This document shows positions 1-11,992 of a stretch of 43,103 bases of DNA, piece after piece. A program made the position numbers and the translations under genes. Origin of the DNA: Myxococcales bacterium. Its GTDB lineage: Bacteria; Myxococcota_A; UBA796; GCA-2862545. The stretch's first letter is position 1, and every line of letters starts with the position of its first letter. The DNA lies in the NCBI GenBank assembly GCA_019634415.1, contig JAHQVJ010000084.1, forward strand, positions 1 to 43,103, written 5' to 3'. The notes below the pieces were generated by a model, which saw only the letters and a program-made list of their open reading frames with translations, was not told where the DNA came from and searched no databases.

Positions 1-816
<816 letters not shown>

Positions 817-1110
817 CTAGGACTCGACGATCGCGAGGATGTCGGACTCGCGCAGGATGATGTGCTCTTCGCCGTCCAGCTTGATCTCATCGCCGGCGTA
901 CTTGCCGAACAGCACCCGATCTCCGGGCTTCACGATGAGGGGGACGGTCTCGTTGTTGTCGGTCAGGCGCCCGGTGCCGACGGCGATGACTTCGGCCTGC
1001 TGCGGCTTCTCCTTCGCCGTCTCGGGGATGAACAGACCGCCCGAAGACTTCTGCTCACTCTCCACGCGCTTCACCAGGACTCGATCGTACAAGGGACGGA
1101 AGTTGGCCAT
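817..1110 (-). CDS. groES: Co-chaperonin GroES (10 kDa)
   Basis: Heptameric lid of the GroEL chamber; cytoplasmic. The protein is 97 residues, the normal length. It begins with the typical [12 protein letters not shown] strand and has the GroEL-binding mobile loop around residues 18-35 (GGLFIPETA). The family pattern VIAVGTGR, then [12 protein letters not shown] near 62-73, is clear. The ATG at 1110 has a GGAGGAGG ribosome site just upstream. It is first in the leftward groES-groEL operon and divergent from dnaK, with 319 bases between the two starts. No canonical CIRCE element is visible on this side. Confidence 0.97.
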   Translation of the reverse strand: MANFRPLYDRVLVKRVESEQKSSGGLFIPETAKEKPQQAEVIAVGTGRLTDNNETVPLIVKPGDRVLFGKYAGDEIKLDGEEHIILRESDILAIVES

Positions 1111-1303
1111 GGCCTCCTCCGGAAGATGGGGTTTGTGGGTCGGTAGGGGGTCCGACGACGCATCGCGTCATCCCGTCCCCCAGCGGCCGCTTCCCGTAGG
1201 CACCGTCGCAGTGGCGTCAAGCGCGCTGCTGCATGTTCAGCTCAAAGAACAGCCTGTACGCTGCCAATACGGCTGGCGTCGAGGTTCGCCTCCGGAGGAT
1301 CGG

Positions 1304-1331
1304 TTGACGGTGTGAGCGCGGCGCTTAGCTT
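1304..1331 (+). promoter_or_regulatory. Possible dnaK promoter (-35 TTGACG, -10 TAGCTT)
   Basis: TTGACG at 1304-1309 and TAGCTT at 1326-1331 are separated by 16 bases. The -35 matches five of six consensus positions and the -10 is weak. An imperfect palindrome (AGCGC-G-GCGCT) lies in the spacer at 1315-1325. The predicted transcription start near 1338 would sit just before the 1342-1366 inverted repeat, a normal place for an operator. Assigned by eye only. Confidence 0.3.
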
Positions 1332-1341
1332 CGCTTCGAAG

Positions 1342-1366
1342 GCCGAGACCCGCGGTGTGTCTCGGC
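1342..1366 (+). promoter_or_regulatory. 8-9-8 inverted repeat with CIRCE-like geometry upstream of dnaK
   Basis: GCCGAGAC (1342-1349), a 9-base spacer (1350-1358) and GTCTCGGC (1359-1366) form a perfect inverted repeat 63 bases upstream of the dnaK start. The classical HrcA operator CIRCE has 9-base arms and a 9-base spacer, so the geometry is nearly the same, but the arm sequence is unrelated. It could bind a heat-shock repressor or act as a leader-RNA hairpin. Function is inferred; the repeat itself is directly visible. Confidence 0.55.
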
Positions 1367-1429
1367 AACAATCGAGGATCAACCATCAAAGCATGGCCCT
1401 TCGTCGGCCAGGCCTGGGGGTGGACGAAC

Positions 1430-3328
<1,899 letters not shown>

Positions 3329-3361
3329 GCTCCGACCCTCGGTTCCGCCCCCTGCCGTCGT

Positions 3362-3376
3362 CCGAGGAATCCTCGG
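3362..3376 (+). repeat. Small hairpin in the dnaK-dnaJ gap
   Basis: CCGAGG (3362-3367), an AAT loop and CCTCGG (3371-3376) form a perfect 6-base stem in the 78-base gap. It has no T tract, so it is unlikely to be a full terminator. It could lower dnaJ expression relative to dnaK or stabilise the upstream mRNA. Confidence 0.35.
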
Positions 3377-3406
3377 CGGCGGCTTCCGTTCTTCAGGAGA
3401 CGAGAC

Positions 3407-4522
3407 GTGCCGCGCGACTACTACGAGGTCTTGGGTGTCCAGCGATCGGCATCCGCCGCAGAGATCAAGAAGGCCTACAAGAGCGCCGCGAGGAAGTACC
3501 ACCCCGACCTGAACAAGGAAGAGGGTGCCGAGGACAAGTTCAAGGAGGCCACCGAGGCCTACGACGTCCTGTCCAGCGACGACAAGCGAGGGATCTACGA
3601 TCAGTTCGGGCACGACGGGTTGAAGGGGCGCGGAATGGGCCCCGACATGACCCACGTGAACGTGCACGACATCTTCGAGAGTCTGTTCGGCGGAGGATTC
3701 GCCGACCTCTTCGGAGGCGGAGGGCGCGGTCGGCGCGGTCCGAGGCGTGGGGCGGATCTGGAGTACCCGCTGAGCATCTCCTTCATGGAGGCGGCTCACG
3801 GGGTCACCAAGGAGATCACCGTTCCTCGGCGGGTGGACTGCGTCACCTGCGACGGCAACGGGACCAAGGAGGGCAAGAGCGCCACGACCTGCGGTACCTG
3901 TGGGGGCGTGGGTCAGGTCATCAGCGCACAGGGGTTCCTGCGCATCCGCACCACGTGCCCCACCTGTCGCGGGCAGGGCTCGTCCATCGCGGCCAGTGAC
4001 CGGTGCCCTGCGTGCAGTGGCAGCGGTCGCGTGCGCGAGAACACCGACATGGAGGTCCGGATCCCCGCGGGATCCTACTCGGGCCTTCAGATCCGGCACA
4101 CCGGAGAGGGGGAAGCCGGAGAGCCCGGGGCGCCCCCCGGAGATCTCTACGTGACGGTTCAGGTGGAGCCTCATCAGCTGTTCAAGCGAGATGGCCCCGA
4201 CGTCTACGTGACGATCCCCGTGCCGTACCCCATCATGGCGCTTGGGGGAGACATCGTGGTCCCCACGGTGCACGGCGAGGAGCAGCTGCACGTCAAGCGT
4301 GGCTCGGAGAGCGGCCACGTGTCGGTGCTGCGCGGCAAGGGTGTGGACCACCTGCGGCGCCGGGGCCAGAAGGGCGATCAGCACGTCCGCCTCGTCGTGG
4401 AGGTGCCCACCGATCTGTCCGAGGAGGAGCAGGAGCTGCTGCGCCAGCTCGCGGACATGCGCGGAACGGGCGTGCAGGAGCCTGGCTTCTGGAAGAGCCT
4501 GTTCGACAAGATCACGGGCTGA
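3407..4522 (+). CDS. dnaJ: Chaperone protein DnaJ (Hsp40, type I)
   Basis: Co-chaperone that stimulates the DnaK ATPase and delivers unfolded protein. It is 371 residues with full type I architecture. The J domain (residues 1-70) has HPD at 32-34, followed by a Gly/Phe-rich linker (about 70-112). Four CxxCxGxG zinc-binding repeats start near residues 145, 162, 184 and 200, and a C-terminal substrate-binding region completes it. The start is GTG at 3407, with AGGAGA eight bases upstream, and the protein starts with the family's usual PRDYYEVLG. It lies 78 bases downstream of dnaK, presumably in the same operon. No irregularity is seen. Confidence 0.97.
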   Translation: MPRDYYEVLGVQRSASAAEIKKAYKSAARKYHPDLNKEEGAEDKFKEATEAYDVLSSDDKRGIYDQFGHDGLKGRGMGPDMTHVNVHDIFESLFGGGFADLFGGGGRGRRGPRRGADLEYPLSISFMEAAHGVTKEITVPRRVDCVTCDGNGTKEGKSATTCGTCGGVGQVISAQGFLRIRTTCPTCRGQGSSIAASDRCPACSGSGRVRENTDMEVRIPAGSYSGLQIRHTGEGEAGEPGAPPGDLYVTVQVEPHQLFKRDGPDVYVTIPVPYPIMALGGDIVVPTVHGEEQLHVKRGSESGHVSVLRGKGVDHLRRRGQKGDQHVRLVVEVPTDLSEEEQELLRQLADMRGTGVQEPGFWKSLFDKITG

Positions 4523-4560
4523 GGGGCCGCTAGACAGCCCGCTGCGGAGGGCGGTCGCGA

Positions 4561-4610
4561 GATGTAGGGGGATCTCCACCCCTGCCCCCTCCGAGGCTAT
4601 TGGCTACATC
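4561..4610 (+). repeat. Nested inverted repeats between dnaJ and moxR
   Basis: An outer pair GATGTAG (4561-4567) / CTACATC (4604-4610) surrounds an inner pair AGGGGG (4566-4571) / CCCCCT (4585-4590). The arrangement lies in the 117-base gap after dnaJ. It could be a terminator-like structure without a T tract, or an operator or leader structure for the Bat operon that starts at 4640. The repeats are visible; the role is unknown. Confidence 0.35.
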
Positions 4611-4639
4611 GCCAAGGGTCACGCACCAGGAGCTCGTGG

Positions 4640-5626
<987 letters not shown>

Positions 5627-6502
5627 ATGGCTGCCACGCTCACGCCCGAGGAGCTGCGCGAGCTCCGGCGACTCCACATCTCGGCTGGTCGCCGGGTGGA
5701 CTCACTGTTCTCGGGGGAGTTCCGCTCGGCCGTCCGCGGTCAAGGGATGGAGTTCGAGGAGGTCCGGGAGTACGTGCCCGGCGACGACGTGCGGCACATC
5801 GACTGGAACGTGACGGCGCGGACCGGCGATGCGCACGTGAAGGTGTTCCGCGAGGAGCGGCAGGCCACCGTGCTGTTGGTGGTGGACGTGTCGGGCTCGT
5901 CCCACGTGGGATCGGGAGGGCGCGATGGTCAGACCGACAGGCGCCTGCAGATCGCGCGGATCGCCGGTGGTCTCGCCTACGCCTCCATCCGCAACCAGGA
6001 CCGGGTGGGGCTGCTGACGTTCACCGATCAGGTGGAGACCTTCCTGCCCCCGCGCAAGACGCGTGGCCACGTGTGGGCGGTGATCCGCGAGGCCTTCTCC
6101 TCGCGCGGCTCGAGCCGAGGGACGGATCTCGCCGAGGCGCTGGGGTTCCTTCAGTCGGTGCAGCGCCGTCGGGCCGTGATCGTGCTCGTGAGCGACTTCA
6201 TGGACGATGGCGCCTGGGAGCGCGTGCTCGGTCCCTTGGCGCGCCGTCATCGGGTGCATGCCACCGTGGTGCACGATCCCCTCGACGAGAGCCTGACGGG
6301 GCTTGGGCTCGTGGAGGTGGTGGATGCCGAGACCGGAGCGGCGCAGCTGGTGGATGGCTCCACCGTCTCTGCCACGGTCTCGGTGGAGGAGCGCGTGCAG
6401 CGATTGCGGCGATGTGGGGCACGCGTGGTCCCCATCTCCACGATGGAGGACCCCTACTCGGCGTTGATGAAGCACTTCCAGCGCGAGGGTGCGCGCCGAT
6501 GA
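5627..6502 (+). CDS. DUF58 domain protein (VWA-like, MoxR partner)
   Basis: A 291-residue soluble protein of the family that almost always sits directly after moxR. The DUF58 core motif EEVREYVPGDDVRHIDWN lies near residues 44-61. A MIDAS-like DVSGS follows at 87-91, so a von Willebrand A fold is likely. No signal peptide or membrane segment is seen, which agrees with a cytoplasmic role beside the MoxR ATPase. It starts at the base after the moxR stop, and its own stop overlaps the next start (ATGA). The biochemical role of DUF58 proteins is not settled; assignment is by family and context. Confidence 0.92.
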   Translation: MAATLTPEELRELRRLHISAGRRVDSLFSGEFRSAVRGQGMEFEEVREYVPGDDVRHIDWNVTARTGDAHVKVFREERQATVLLVVDVSGSSHVGSGGRDGQTDRRLQIARIAGGLAYASIRNQDRVGLLTFTDQVETFLPPRKTRGHVWAVIREAFSSRGSSRGTDLAEALGFLQSVQRRRAVIVLVSDFMDDGAWERVLGPLARRHRVHATVVHDPLDESLTGLGLVEVVDAETGAAQLVDGSTVSATVSVEERVQRLRRCGARVVPISTMEDPYSALMKHFQREGARR

Positions 6503-7611
6503 ACGCCTTGATGCTCGCGACGTTGTGGTGGGGGTGTGCGTCCGAGGCGCCACCGGGCGAAGCACTGGAGGTCTCCGAGATCCAGGTGCGGGTCTTCCTG
6601 GAGGGTGCACCTCGCTCCGGCGGTGGCAAGCTGGTGGTCCAGACCGAGTACGACGCGCGAGGGGAGGTCCGGGTGCCCGAGCTGCAGGCCGAGGGCCTGG
6701 AGTTCGAGCTGGATGGCCCCCCCACCGCCGAGACCATCGGCGACCGCGACGTGGTCACGCAGCGCTACGTGTACCGGGGAAGCGACGGGCACTACGAGAT
6801 TCCACCGCTCACGGCCAGCTGGACCAGCCCAGACGGCACCGTGGTGGAGGGGAGCAGCACCCCCGTCTTCCTCGACGTGGCCGTGGAGCCGCTTCGAGTG
6901 GGTGAGCTCTCCGACATCGTCGAGCCCAACGCACTGTGGACCATTCCATGGGTGCCCGTGCTGTCCGTGGGGGCGATCTTCGTGGCGGGCCTCGCCATGG
7001 CGTTCTGGCCCCGGCGAGAAGAGGAGGCGACTCCAGAGCGTCGGCTACCGCCCCACATGGCGGCGCTGAAGGCCTGGGAGGCCATTCGGTTCGACGGAGC
7101 GCTGACCGACGAGGACAAGGCCCGGGAGCTGTCGGTGATCTTCCGTACCTACCTCGAGGGGGCCTTGCGGTTCGAGGCCTCGGCCTGGACCACCACGGAG
7201 ATCCTCGCGCACCTTCGGTCGCTGGTTCAGCTGCCCGAGGGCAACGTGCCCCGTGCCAAGCGGCTGCTGCGGGCCACCGACCGCATCAAGTTTGCAGAGG
7301 AGCGCCCCTCCGGAGAGCTCATCGAGGAACTCGACGCGGATCTGCGCGCGTTCGTGGATGCCACCCGACCCACCTCCTGGCAGGCCAGCGAGGAGGAGTC
7401 ACAGGCCGTGGCACCCGCTCCCGCCCGGTCGGCGAGCGGATGGGCGCTCACCGTGCTGATGGTGTCCCTCGGGGCGGCTGTGGGGATGGCCGCCATCGAG
7501 GTGGCCGCGATGGCGCTCGGGATCGCCGACGGCGTGCTGCACTGGGCGGCGCGGCTGTCCCTCGTCGCGCTCGCGGCGGCAGCCGCTTCCATTCTCCGCG
7601 TGCGGAGGTAG
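6499..7611 (+). CDS. Exported membrane protein with BatD/DUF4381-like C-terminal domain
   Basis: A 370-residue protein inserted between the DUF58 gene and batA. It has a short hydrophobic N terminus ending in WWGC. That resembles a lipobox, but the residues before the Cys are unusual and there is no basic n-region. An extracytoplasmic beta-rich part (about 20-145) is followed by a membrane span near 152-172. A cytoplasmic helical domain (about 190-290) has the pattern FRTYLEG, then TTTEIL, then RIKFAEERPS, similar to the C-terminal part of BatD and DUF4381 proteins. Two further hydrophobic segments close the protein. It is coupled by a 4-base ATGA overlap to the gene before. It probably belongs to the Bat complex; the family call is inference. 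Confidence 0.7.
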   Translation: MNALMLATLWWGCASEAPPGEALEVSEIQVRVFLEGAPRSGGGKLVVQTEYDARGEVRVPELQAEGLEFELDGPPTAETIGDRDVVTQRYVYRGSDGHYEIPPLTASWTSPDGTVVEGSSTPVFLDVAVEPLRVGELSDIVEPNALWTIPWVPVLSVGAIFVAGLAMAFWPRREEEATPERRLPPHMAALKAWEAIRFDGALTDEDKARELSVIFRTYLEGALRFEASAWTTTEILAHLRSLVQLPEGNVPRAKRLLRATDRIKFAEERPSGELIEELDADLRAFVDATRPTSWQASEEESQAVAPAPARSASGWALTVLMVSLGAAVGMAAIEVAAMALGIADGVLHWAARLSLVALAAAAASILRVRR

Positions 7612-7614
7612 GCC

Positions 7615-8574
7615 GTGGAGTTCGCTCACCCCTGGGTCTTCCTGCTGTTGATCCCGGTCGTGTTGCTCCCGCTGCAGCGTCGCCTCACGGGGCGGAACGC
7701 GCTGGCCGTGGGGAGTCTGTCGGAGCGTGAGCGCCGCTGGTCGCTGCGCTTGCTGCTGGCGTGGCTGCCCGGCGTGTTGCGCCTGGCAGCGCTGATGCTG
7801 GTGGTGATCGCGCTGGCCCGACCGCGAGTGACGCGTCGCGACGTGATGGTGGAGTCCGAGGGGCTCGACATCGTGCTCGCAGTGGACACGTCCGGCTCCA
7901 TGCGCGCCGACGACTTCAGCAAGGGGCTCACGCCGGTCAACCGCTTGCAGGTGGCCAAGGGCGTGATGCAGGAGTTCATCCAGCAGCGTCCCCACGACCG
8001 CATCGGCGTGGTGGTCTTCGGGGAGGAGGCCTTCACCCACGTGCCCCTCACCCTGGATCACGACACCTTGGTCGACATCCTCGACCACGTGGAGATCGGC
8101 GTGGCGGGCGCGCAGGGCACGGCCATCGGGAGCGCCATCGCCGTGAGCGCCAAGCGGCTGAAGGACCTCGATGCCCCGAGCCGACTGATCATCCTGCTCA
8201 CCGACGGCCGCAACAACGCCGGCGTGATCTCCCCGGTGGATGCGGCTCAGGCCGCAGCGGCACTGGACATCAAGGTCTACACGGTCGGTGTGGGAGCGCA
8301 GCGTCCCACCCCCTTCGGGATCCTCTCGGACGGCCTCGACGAAGGGGGACTGACCTACATCGCCGACATTGCGGGCGGGAAGTTCTTCCGGGCCAACAGC
8401 GCCGACAGCCTGCAGCAGATCTTCGAGACCATCGACGAGCTCGAGCCCTCGCCCGCCGAGGTGATCCAGCTCGTGGACCACGAGGAGCGCTTTCGCCAGT
8501 TTCTGGTGCCCGGAGTGGCGCTGATGGCCTTGCAGCTGCTGTTGTCGGGGACCTGGCTTCGGAGGGGCCCGTGA
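7615..8574 (+). CDS. batA: BatA-like VWA-domain membrane protein
   Basis: A 319-residue protein with the classical BatA/BatB layout. Two N-terminal membrane segments (about 6-20 and 48-68) are followed by a von Willebrand A domain with a perfect MIDAS DTSGS at 91-95, and one C-terminal membrane segment anchors the end. The metal-binding VWA domain likely mediates protein-protein contacts in the envelope. The start is GTG at 7615 with GGAGG just upstream. It is three bases after the previous stop and overlaps the next start (GTGA at 8571-8574). Family identity is clear; the cellular role is known only broadly. Confidence 0.9.
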   Translation: MEFAHPWVFLLLIPVVLLPLQRRLTGRNALAVGSLSERERRWSLRLLLAWLPGVLRLAALMLVVIALARPRVTRRDVMVESEGLDIVLAVDTSGSMRADDFSKGLTPVNRLQVAKGVMQEFIQQRPHDRIGVVVFGEEAFTHVPLTLDHDTLVDILDHVEIGVAGAQGTAIGSAIAVSAKRLKDLDAPSRLIILLTDGRNNAGVISPVDAAQAAAALDIKVYTVGVGAQRPTPFGILSDGLDEGGLTYIADIAGGKFFRANSADSLQQIFETIDELEPSPAEVIQLVDHEERFRQFLVPGVALMALQLLLSGTWLRRGP

Positions 8575-10385
8575 ACATCGCCGTCGGGTCTTGGTTGTGG
8601 GGGCTTCCCCTGGTGGTGTTGCTCGCCGCGGTGTTCGCGGTGGGTGGCGTGCTGCACCGTCGACGCCTGCACACCGTCTTCTCGCCGATCGTGTACGAGC
8701 GCGTGTTGCCCACCAGTGTGCGGATCCGGCGCACCCTGCGCGACGTGTCTGCCTTCCTGGGCCTGGCACTGGCCGTCGTGGCCTTGGCCGAGCCCCGTTT
8801 CGACAAGCAGATCCGCACCATCGAGACCAGCGGCACCGACATCGTGCTGCTCCTCGATCTGTCGCGCTCCATGGACGCGCGCGACGTGGATCCCTCTCGC
8901 ATCGAGCGGGCGCGCCGGGAGGTCCAGGACCTCGGGCGTCTGGCCGCAGGCGACCGGGTGGGGCTGGTGGTCTTCGCGGGTGGCGCCTATCCGCGGCTGC
9001 CGCTGACCGAGGACTACCGCGCCCTTCAGCTGGTGGTGGAGGAGATGAACACCGAGAGCTTCCAGAGTCAGGGGAGCGATCTGGCAGGGGCCATTCGGGC
9101 CGGCCTCGATCTGCTCACTCGGAGCCAGTCGCAGGCAGGGCAGGCCATGGTGGTGCTGTCGGACGGGGAGACGCACGACGCCACCGCCGCACGCGAGGCA
9201 GCTGCCGCCTCGGTCGACGCAGGAATTCCCGTCTATGGAATGGGCATCGGCATCGAGCCATCGTCGATCCCGCTACGGGACGGCACCCGGCTGCTGCACG
9301 AGGGCAAGGCCGTCATCACCACCCCCGACTTCACCGTGCTGGAGGAGGTGGCTCGCATCACGGGTGGGGGGTTCGTGAGATCGAATGCATCGGATCGTGA
9401 CATGCGCAGCTTGTACGACGACTTGAGGAGCAACGTCCGCGCCGTGAAGCGCGAGACGCAGCAGCGGGAGACGTGGCGCTCCGCCTTCCAGTGGCCCCTG
9501 TCCGTTGCGGCGCTGCTGCTGCTCGGTGCTGCGTGGCTCGGCGACGGGCGACGCCTGTTCGGTGCCGCGGCCGCTGCGCTGCTGGTGCTGGGGGTGATGC
9601 GCCCAGCGGAGGCCTTCGCCGATCCCGTGGTGGAAGCCGACGAGCTGTACCGTGCGGGGGAGTTCGAGCAGGCCGTGGAGCGGCTCACGGAGCTCTCCCT
9701 GGAGCGGCCCGACGACGCCGAGATCTTCGACCGTCTCGGAGCGGCTCGCTACCGCGCCGAGGACTGGGAGGGGGCGGCGCGCGCCTACGACAACGCAGCG
9801 CGACTGCGAGGAGAGCACGCCGACGCGCTCTTCAACTCGGGCAATGCCCACTACCGCGCAGGGCGATTGGAGGAGGCCGCCGAGCGCTTTCAGCGAGCCG
9901 TGGATGTCGAGCCCGACCATCCGGCCGCCGCCCGCAACCGGGAGGTGGTGCTGCAGGAGATCGAGGCGCGCAGGCAGTACCAGCCGCCACCGCCCCCGCC
10001 TCCGCAGCAGGGAGGCGAGGGGGAGGACGACTCCGAGTCCGACGAGCAGCAGCAGGACCAGCCGCAGCCGCAGCCTCGAGGCGAAGGCGACGAGCAGGAT
10101 GCCTCCCAGGAGCCCCAGGAGCCCTCCGAGGAGGATGGCTCCCCCTCAGGATCGCCTTCGGAAGCCGATCCCGACGAGGAGGGATCGAACCAGCAGGTCA
10201 GTCCGCAGGAGCTCGACGAGGGCGACGGCTCCGAGGGAGATCCCACCGAGGTGCCCGCGGGCAGCGAGATGGGGGAGGATCAAGGTCCCATCACGGAGGG
10301 CCAGGCGCATCGGCTCCTCGACGCCATCGACGAAGGGAACCGTCCCATCACCATCCGCGGCAGGAACGGAGACAAGCCGTGGTAG
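8571..10385 (+). CDS. BatB-BatC fusion: VWA domain plus TPR and acidic Gln/Pro-rich tail
   Basis: A 604-residue protein that joins two proteins usually encoded separately. The N-terminal half is BatB-like: membrane segments near 8-28 and 60-75, a VWA domain with MIDAS DLSRS at 96-100, and a third membrane segment near residue 310. The C-terminal half is BatC-like: tetratricopeptide repeats (about 345-455), then a very acidic Gln/Pro/Ser/Glu-rich stretch of about 120 residues. A short conserved-looking end follows (RLLDAIDEG, ending KPW). The GTG start overlaps the batA stop, with GGAGGGG upstream. The reading frame is open throughout with uniform codon use, so it is a genuine fusion and not an annotation slip. 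Confidence 0.88.
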   Translation: MNIAVGSWLWGLPLVVLLAAVFAVGGVLHRRRLHTVFSPIVYERVLPTSVRIRRTLRDVSAFLGLALAVVALAEPRFDKQIRTIETSGTDIVLLLDLSRSMDARDVDPSRIERARREVQDLGRLAAGDRVGLVVFAGGAYPRLPLTEDYRALQLVVEEMNTESFQSQGSDLAGAIRAGLDLLTRSQSQAGQAMVVLSDGETHDATAAREAAAASVDAGIPVYGMGIGIEPSSIPLRDGTRLLHEGKAVITTPDFTVLEEVARITGGGFVRSNASDRDMRSLYDDLRSNVRAVKRETQQRETWRSAFQWPLSVAALLLLGAAWLGDGRRLFGAAAAALLVLGVMRPAEAFADPVVEADELYRAGEFEQAVERLTELSLERPDDAEIFDRLGAARYRAEDWEGAARAYDNAARLRGEHADALFNSGNAHYRAGRLEEAAERFQRAVDVEPDHPAAARNREVVLQEIEARRQYQPPPPPPPQQGGEGEDDSESDEQQQDQPQPQPRGEGDEQDASQEPQEPSEEDGSPSGSPSEADPDEEGSNQQVSPQELDEGDGSEGDPTEVPAGSEMGEDQGPITEGQAHRLLDAIDEGNRPITIRGRNGDKPW

Positions 10386-11992
10386 CCCTGTTGTGGAGCA
10401 TGGCGGCGTCGTGGGCCACCCAGGTGCAGCTGAGGGTGGAGCCCGACCGACTGGTGGCCGGCCAGACCGGACGGGCTCGTGTGCTGGTGGTCTCGGGCCA
10501 GCAAGGAGACGCTCGCGCGAACCCCAGCCGCCCGCCGGTCCTGCCCTCGGAGCAGGGCGTTCAGGTGGACTTCCACGGCCAGATGCAGCAGTTTCAGAAC
10601 CTGAACGGTCGGATCCGTCAGATCCACACCTTCGACTACCGCGTGGCGGCGCTTGAGGAAGGGACCTGGTCCGTGGGTCCTGTGGAGATCCCCCTTCGGG
10701 ATGGCTCCGTGGCCCGAACGGAGGCCATCTCCGTGGTGGTCGTTCCGCGGGACCAACAGCAAGCCGAGCGGTCCGAGGTGGACGTCACCGCGTCGTTCGA
10801 GGCGGAAGAGGCTTGGGAAGGCGAGGTCATCCTCTACCGGTACCGCTTCGAGACCACCATCGCGGGCGCCACCGCCGAGTGGGAGCTTCCCGCGTTCGAG
10901 GGCCTCAGGCCTGCCACGTCGGGCCCTGCGACGCAGTCGCAGTACACCGTGGACGACCCCGACGGTGCCATCACCATCCAAGAAGGGGTGCAGCCACTCA
11001 TCGCGACGGGAACCGGACGGCGTGACCACGGCGTGGCCATCGCCCACGTTCGGATCCCCATCGGACGAGCCGATCCCTTCGGCTTTCGGCGCCATCGGCG
11101 AGATCCATGGGTGAGTCGTCCCAGCGCCGTGCTCACCATCAAGCCCCTTCCCCCTGCGCCACCCGGCTTCTCTGGCTTGGTTGGAGATTTCCAGGTGGAG
11201 TCTGCGGTGGACCGCTCCGAGGCTGCGGTCGGACAGTCCGTGGCGTGGTCGCTACGCATCGTGGGAGATGGAGCGCTGGAGGGGTTCGCGCTGCCCGCCT
11301 ACGAGGCGACTGGCGCGAGCGTGTACGAGGACGCGTCGCGCGTGTCGGGTCGGGTTCAGGGGGAGGAGTACGTGTCGGTGGCGAGCTTTCGCCGCGTGGT
11401 GGTGCCCACCGAGGAAGGACAGCTCGTGCTGCCGCCCTTCGAGCTCGTGACGTTCTCGCCCACGTCGGGCAAGTACGAGACACACACCGTGCAGTTCGCG
11501 CCGATCCGGGTGACGCCGGGTCGAGAAGGCGACGGGGAGGTCACCTCCTTTGCGGGTCCGGCCCCAGAGTTCGACCCAGATGCCATGGACGCCTTGGCCC
11601 CGCGCCCCGTGCTCACCTCCGGGGCCGCCACGGCATGGTCGGTCTCGCTGTGGCTGCCGCTGCTGCTGCTGGGCGCCGCGGCACCCGGGCTGTCCATTCT
11701 GCTGACGCAGGCCAGCACGTGGGGCACCGAGAGGATGCGCGCCTGGGAGGAGGCCCGGCGGGCGCCTCCGACGATGTCGGACCGGCTCGCGTCGCTGCCC
11801 GAGCACGGAGAGCGTAGGTGGGCAGCGCTCGACGGGTTGCTGCGGTCGGCCATGGCCGACGATCCCCAAGACGACACGCTCCCGCCGCTCCTCGACAGGC
11901 TGCAGCGCCTCCGGTTCGCGGAGGGCGAGGCCGACGAGCACCTCGAGCAGGACATCCGCCGCGCGCTGCGCGGGCGAGGAGGCTCGGCATGA
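10379..11992 (+). CDS. batD: BatD-like membrane protein
   Basis: A 537-residue BatD-type protein. It has a short hydrophobic N terminus, a long extracytoplasmic beta-rich region built of repeated domains (about 18-420), and one strong membrane span near 430-450. A cytoplasmic helical C-terminal domain (about 460-537) contains RLQRLRFAEGEADEHL. I placed the start at GTG 10379 because GGAG lies seven bases upstream and it overlaps the preceding stop; an internal ATG at 10400 is the alternative. The stop overlaps the next gene (ATGA). BatD partners BatA/B/C in other bacteria. Its C-terminal domain resembles that of the protein at 6499-7611. Confidence 0.82.
   Translation: MVALLWSMAASWATQVQLRVEPDRLVAGQTGRARVLVVSGQQGDARANPSRPPVLPSEQGVQVDFHGQMQQFQNLNGRIRQIHTFDYRVAALEEGTWSVGPVEIPLRDGSVARTEAISVVVVPRDQQQAERSEVDVTASFEAEEAWEGEVILYRYRFETTIAGATAEWELPAFEGLRPATSGPATQSQYTVDDPDGAITIQEGVQPLIATGTGRRDHGVAIAHVRIPIGRADPFGFRRHRRDPWVSRPSAVLTIKPLPPAPPGFSGLVGDFQVESAVDRSEAAVGQSVAWSLRIVGDGALEGFALPAYEATGASVYEDASRVSGRVQGEEYVSVASFRRVVVPTEEGQLVLPPFELVTFSPTSGKYETHTVQFAPIRVTPGREGDGEVTSFAGPAPEFDPDAMDALAPRPVLTSGAATAWSVSLWLPLLLLGAAAPGLSILLTQASTWGTERMRAWEEARRAPPTMSDRLASLPEHGERRWAALDGLLRSAMADDPQDDTLPPLLDRLQRLRFAEGEADEHLEQDIRRALRGRGGSA

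Larger units (their letters stand above)
1111..1429. other. Divergent control region between groES and dnaK
   Basis: This 319-base non-coding stretch separates the leftward groESL and rightward dnaKJ operons, so it must hold promoters for both. Seen in it: a possible promoter and an 8-9-8 inverted repeat on the dnaK side (listed separately), a CCTCCGGAGG palindrome at 1289-1298, and a small GACGC-ATC-GCGTC hairpin at 1157-1169 in the likely groES leader. The canonical CIRCE sequence (TTAGCACTC and its complement) is absent. I could not find a convincing sigma32-type or housekeeping promoter for groES by eye. No small gene with a credible start and codon use is seen. Confidence 0.7.

Noticed and set aside
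1211..1269. Leftward -35-like elements for groES (TTGGCA, TTGACG on the minus strand)
   Set aside because: Neither has a believable -10 at 16-18 bases, so no promoter was assigned.
1111..1429. A canonical CIRCE element for groESL or dnaK
   Set aside because: Neither TTAGCACTC nor its complement is present. Only the 8-9-8 repeat with another sequence is seen.
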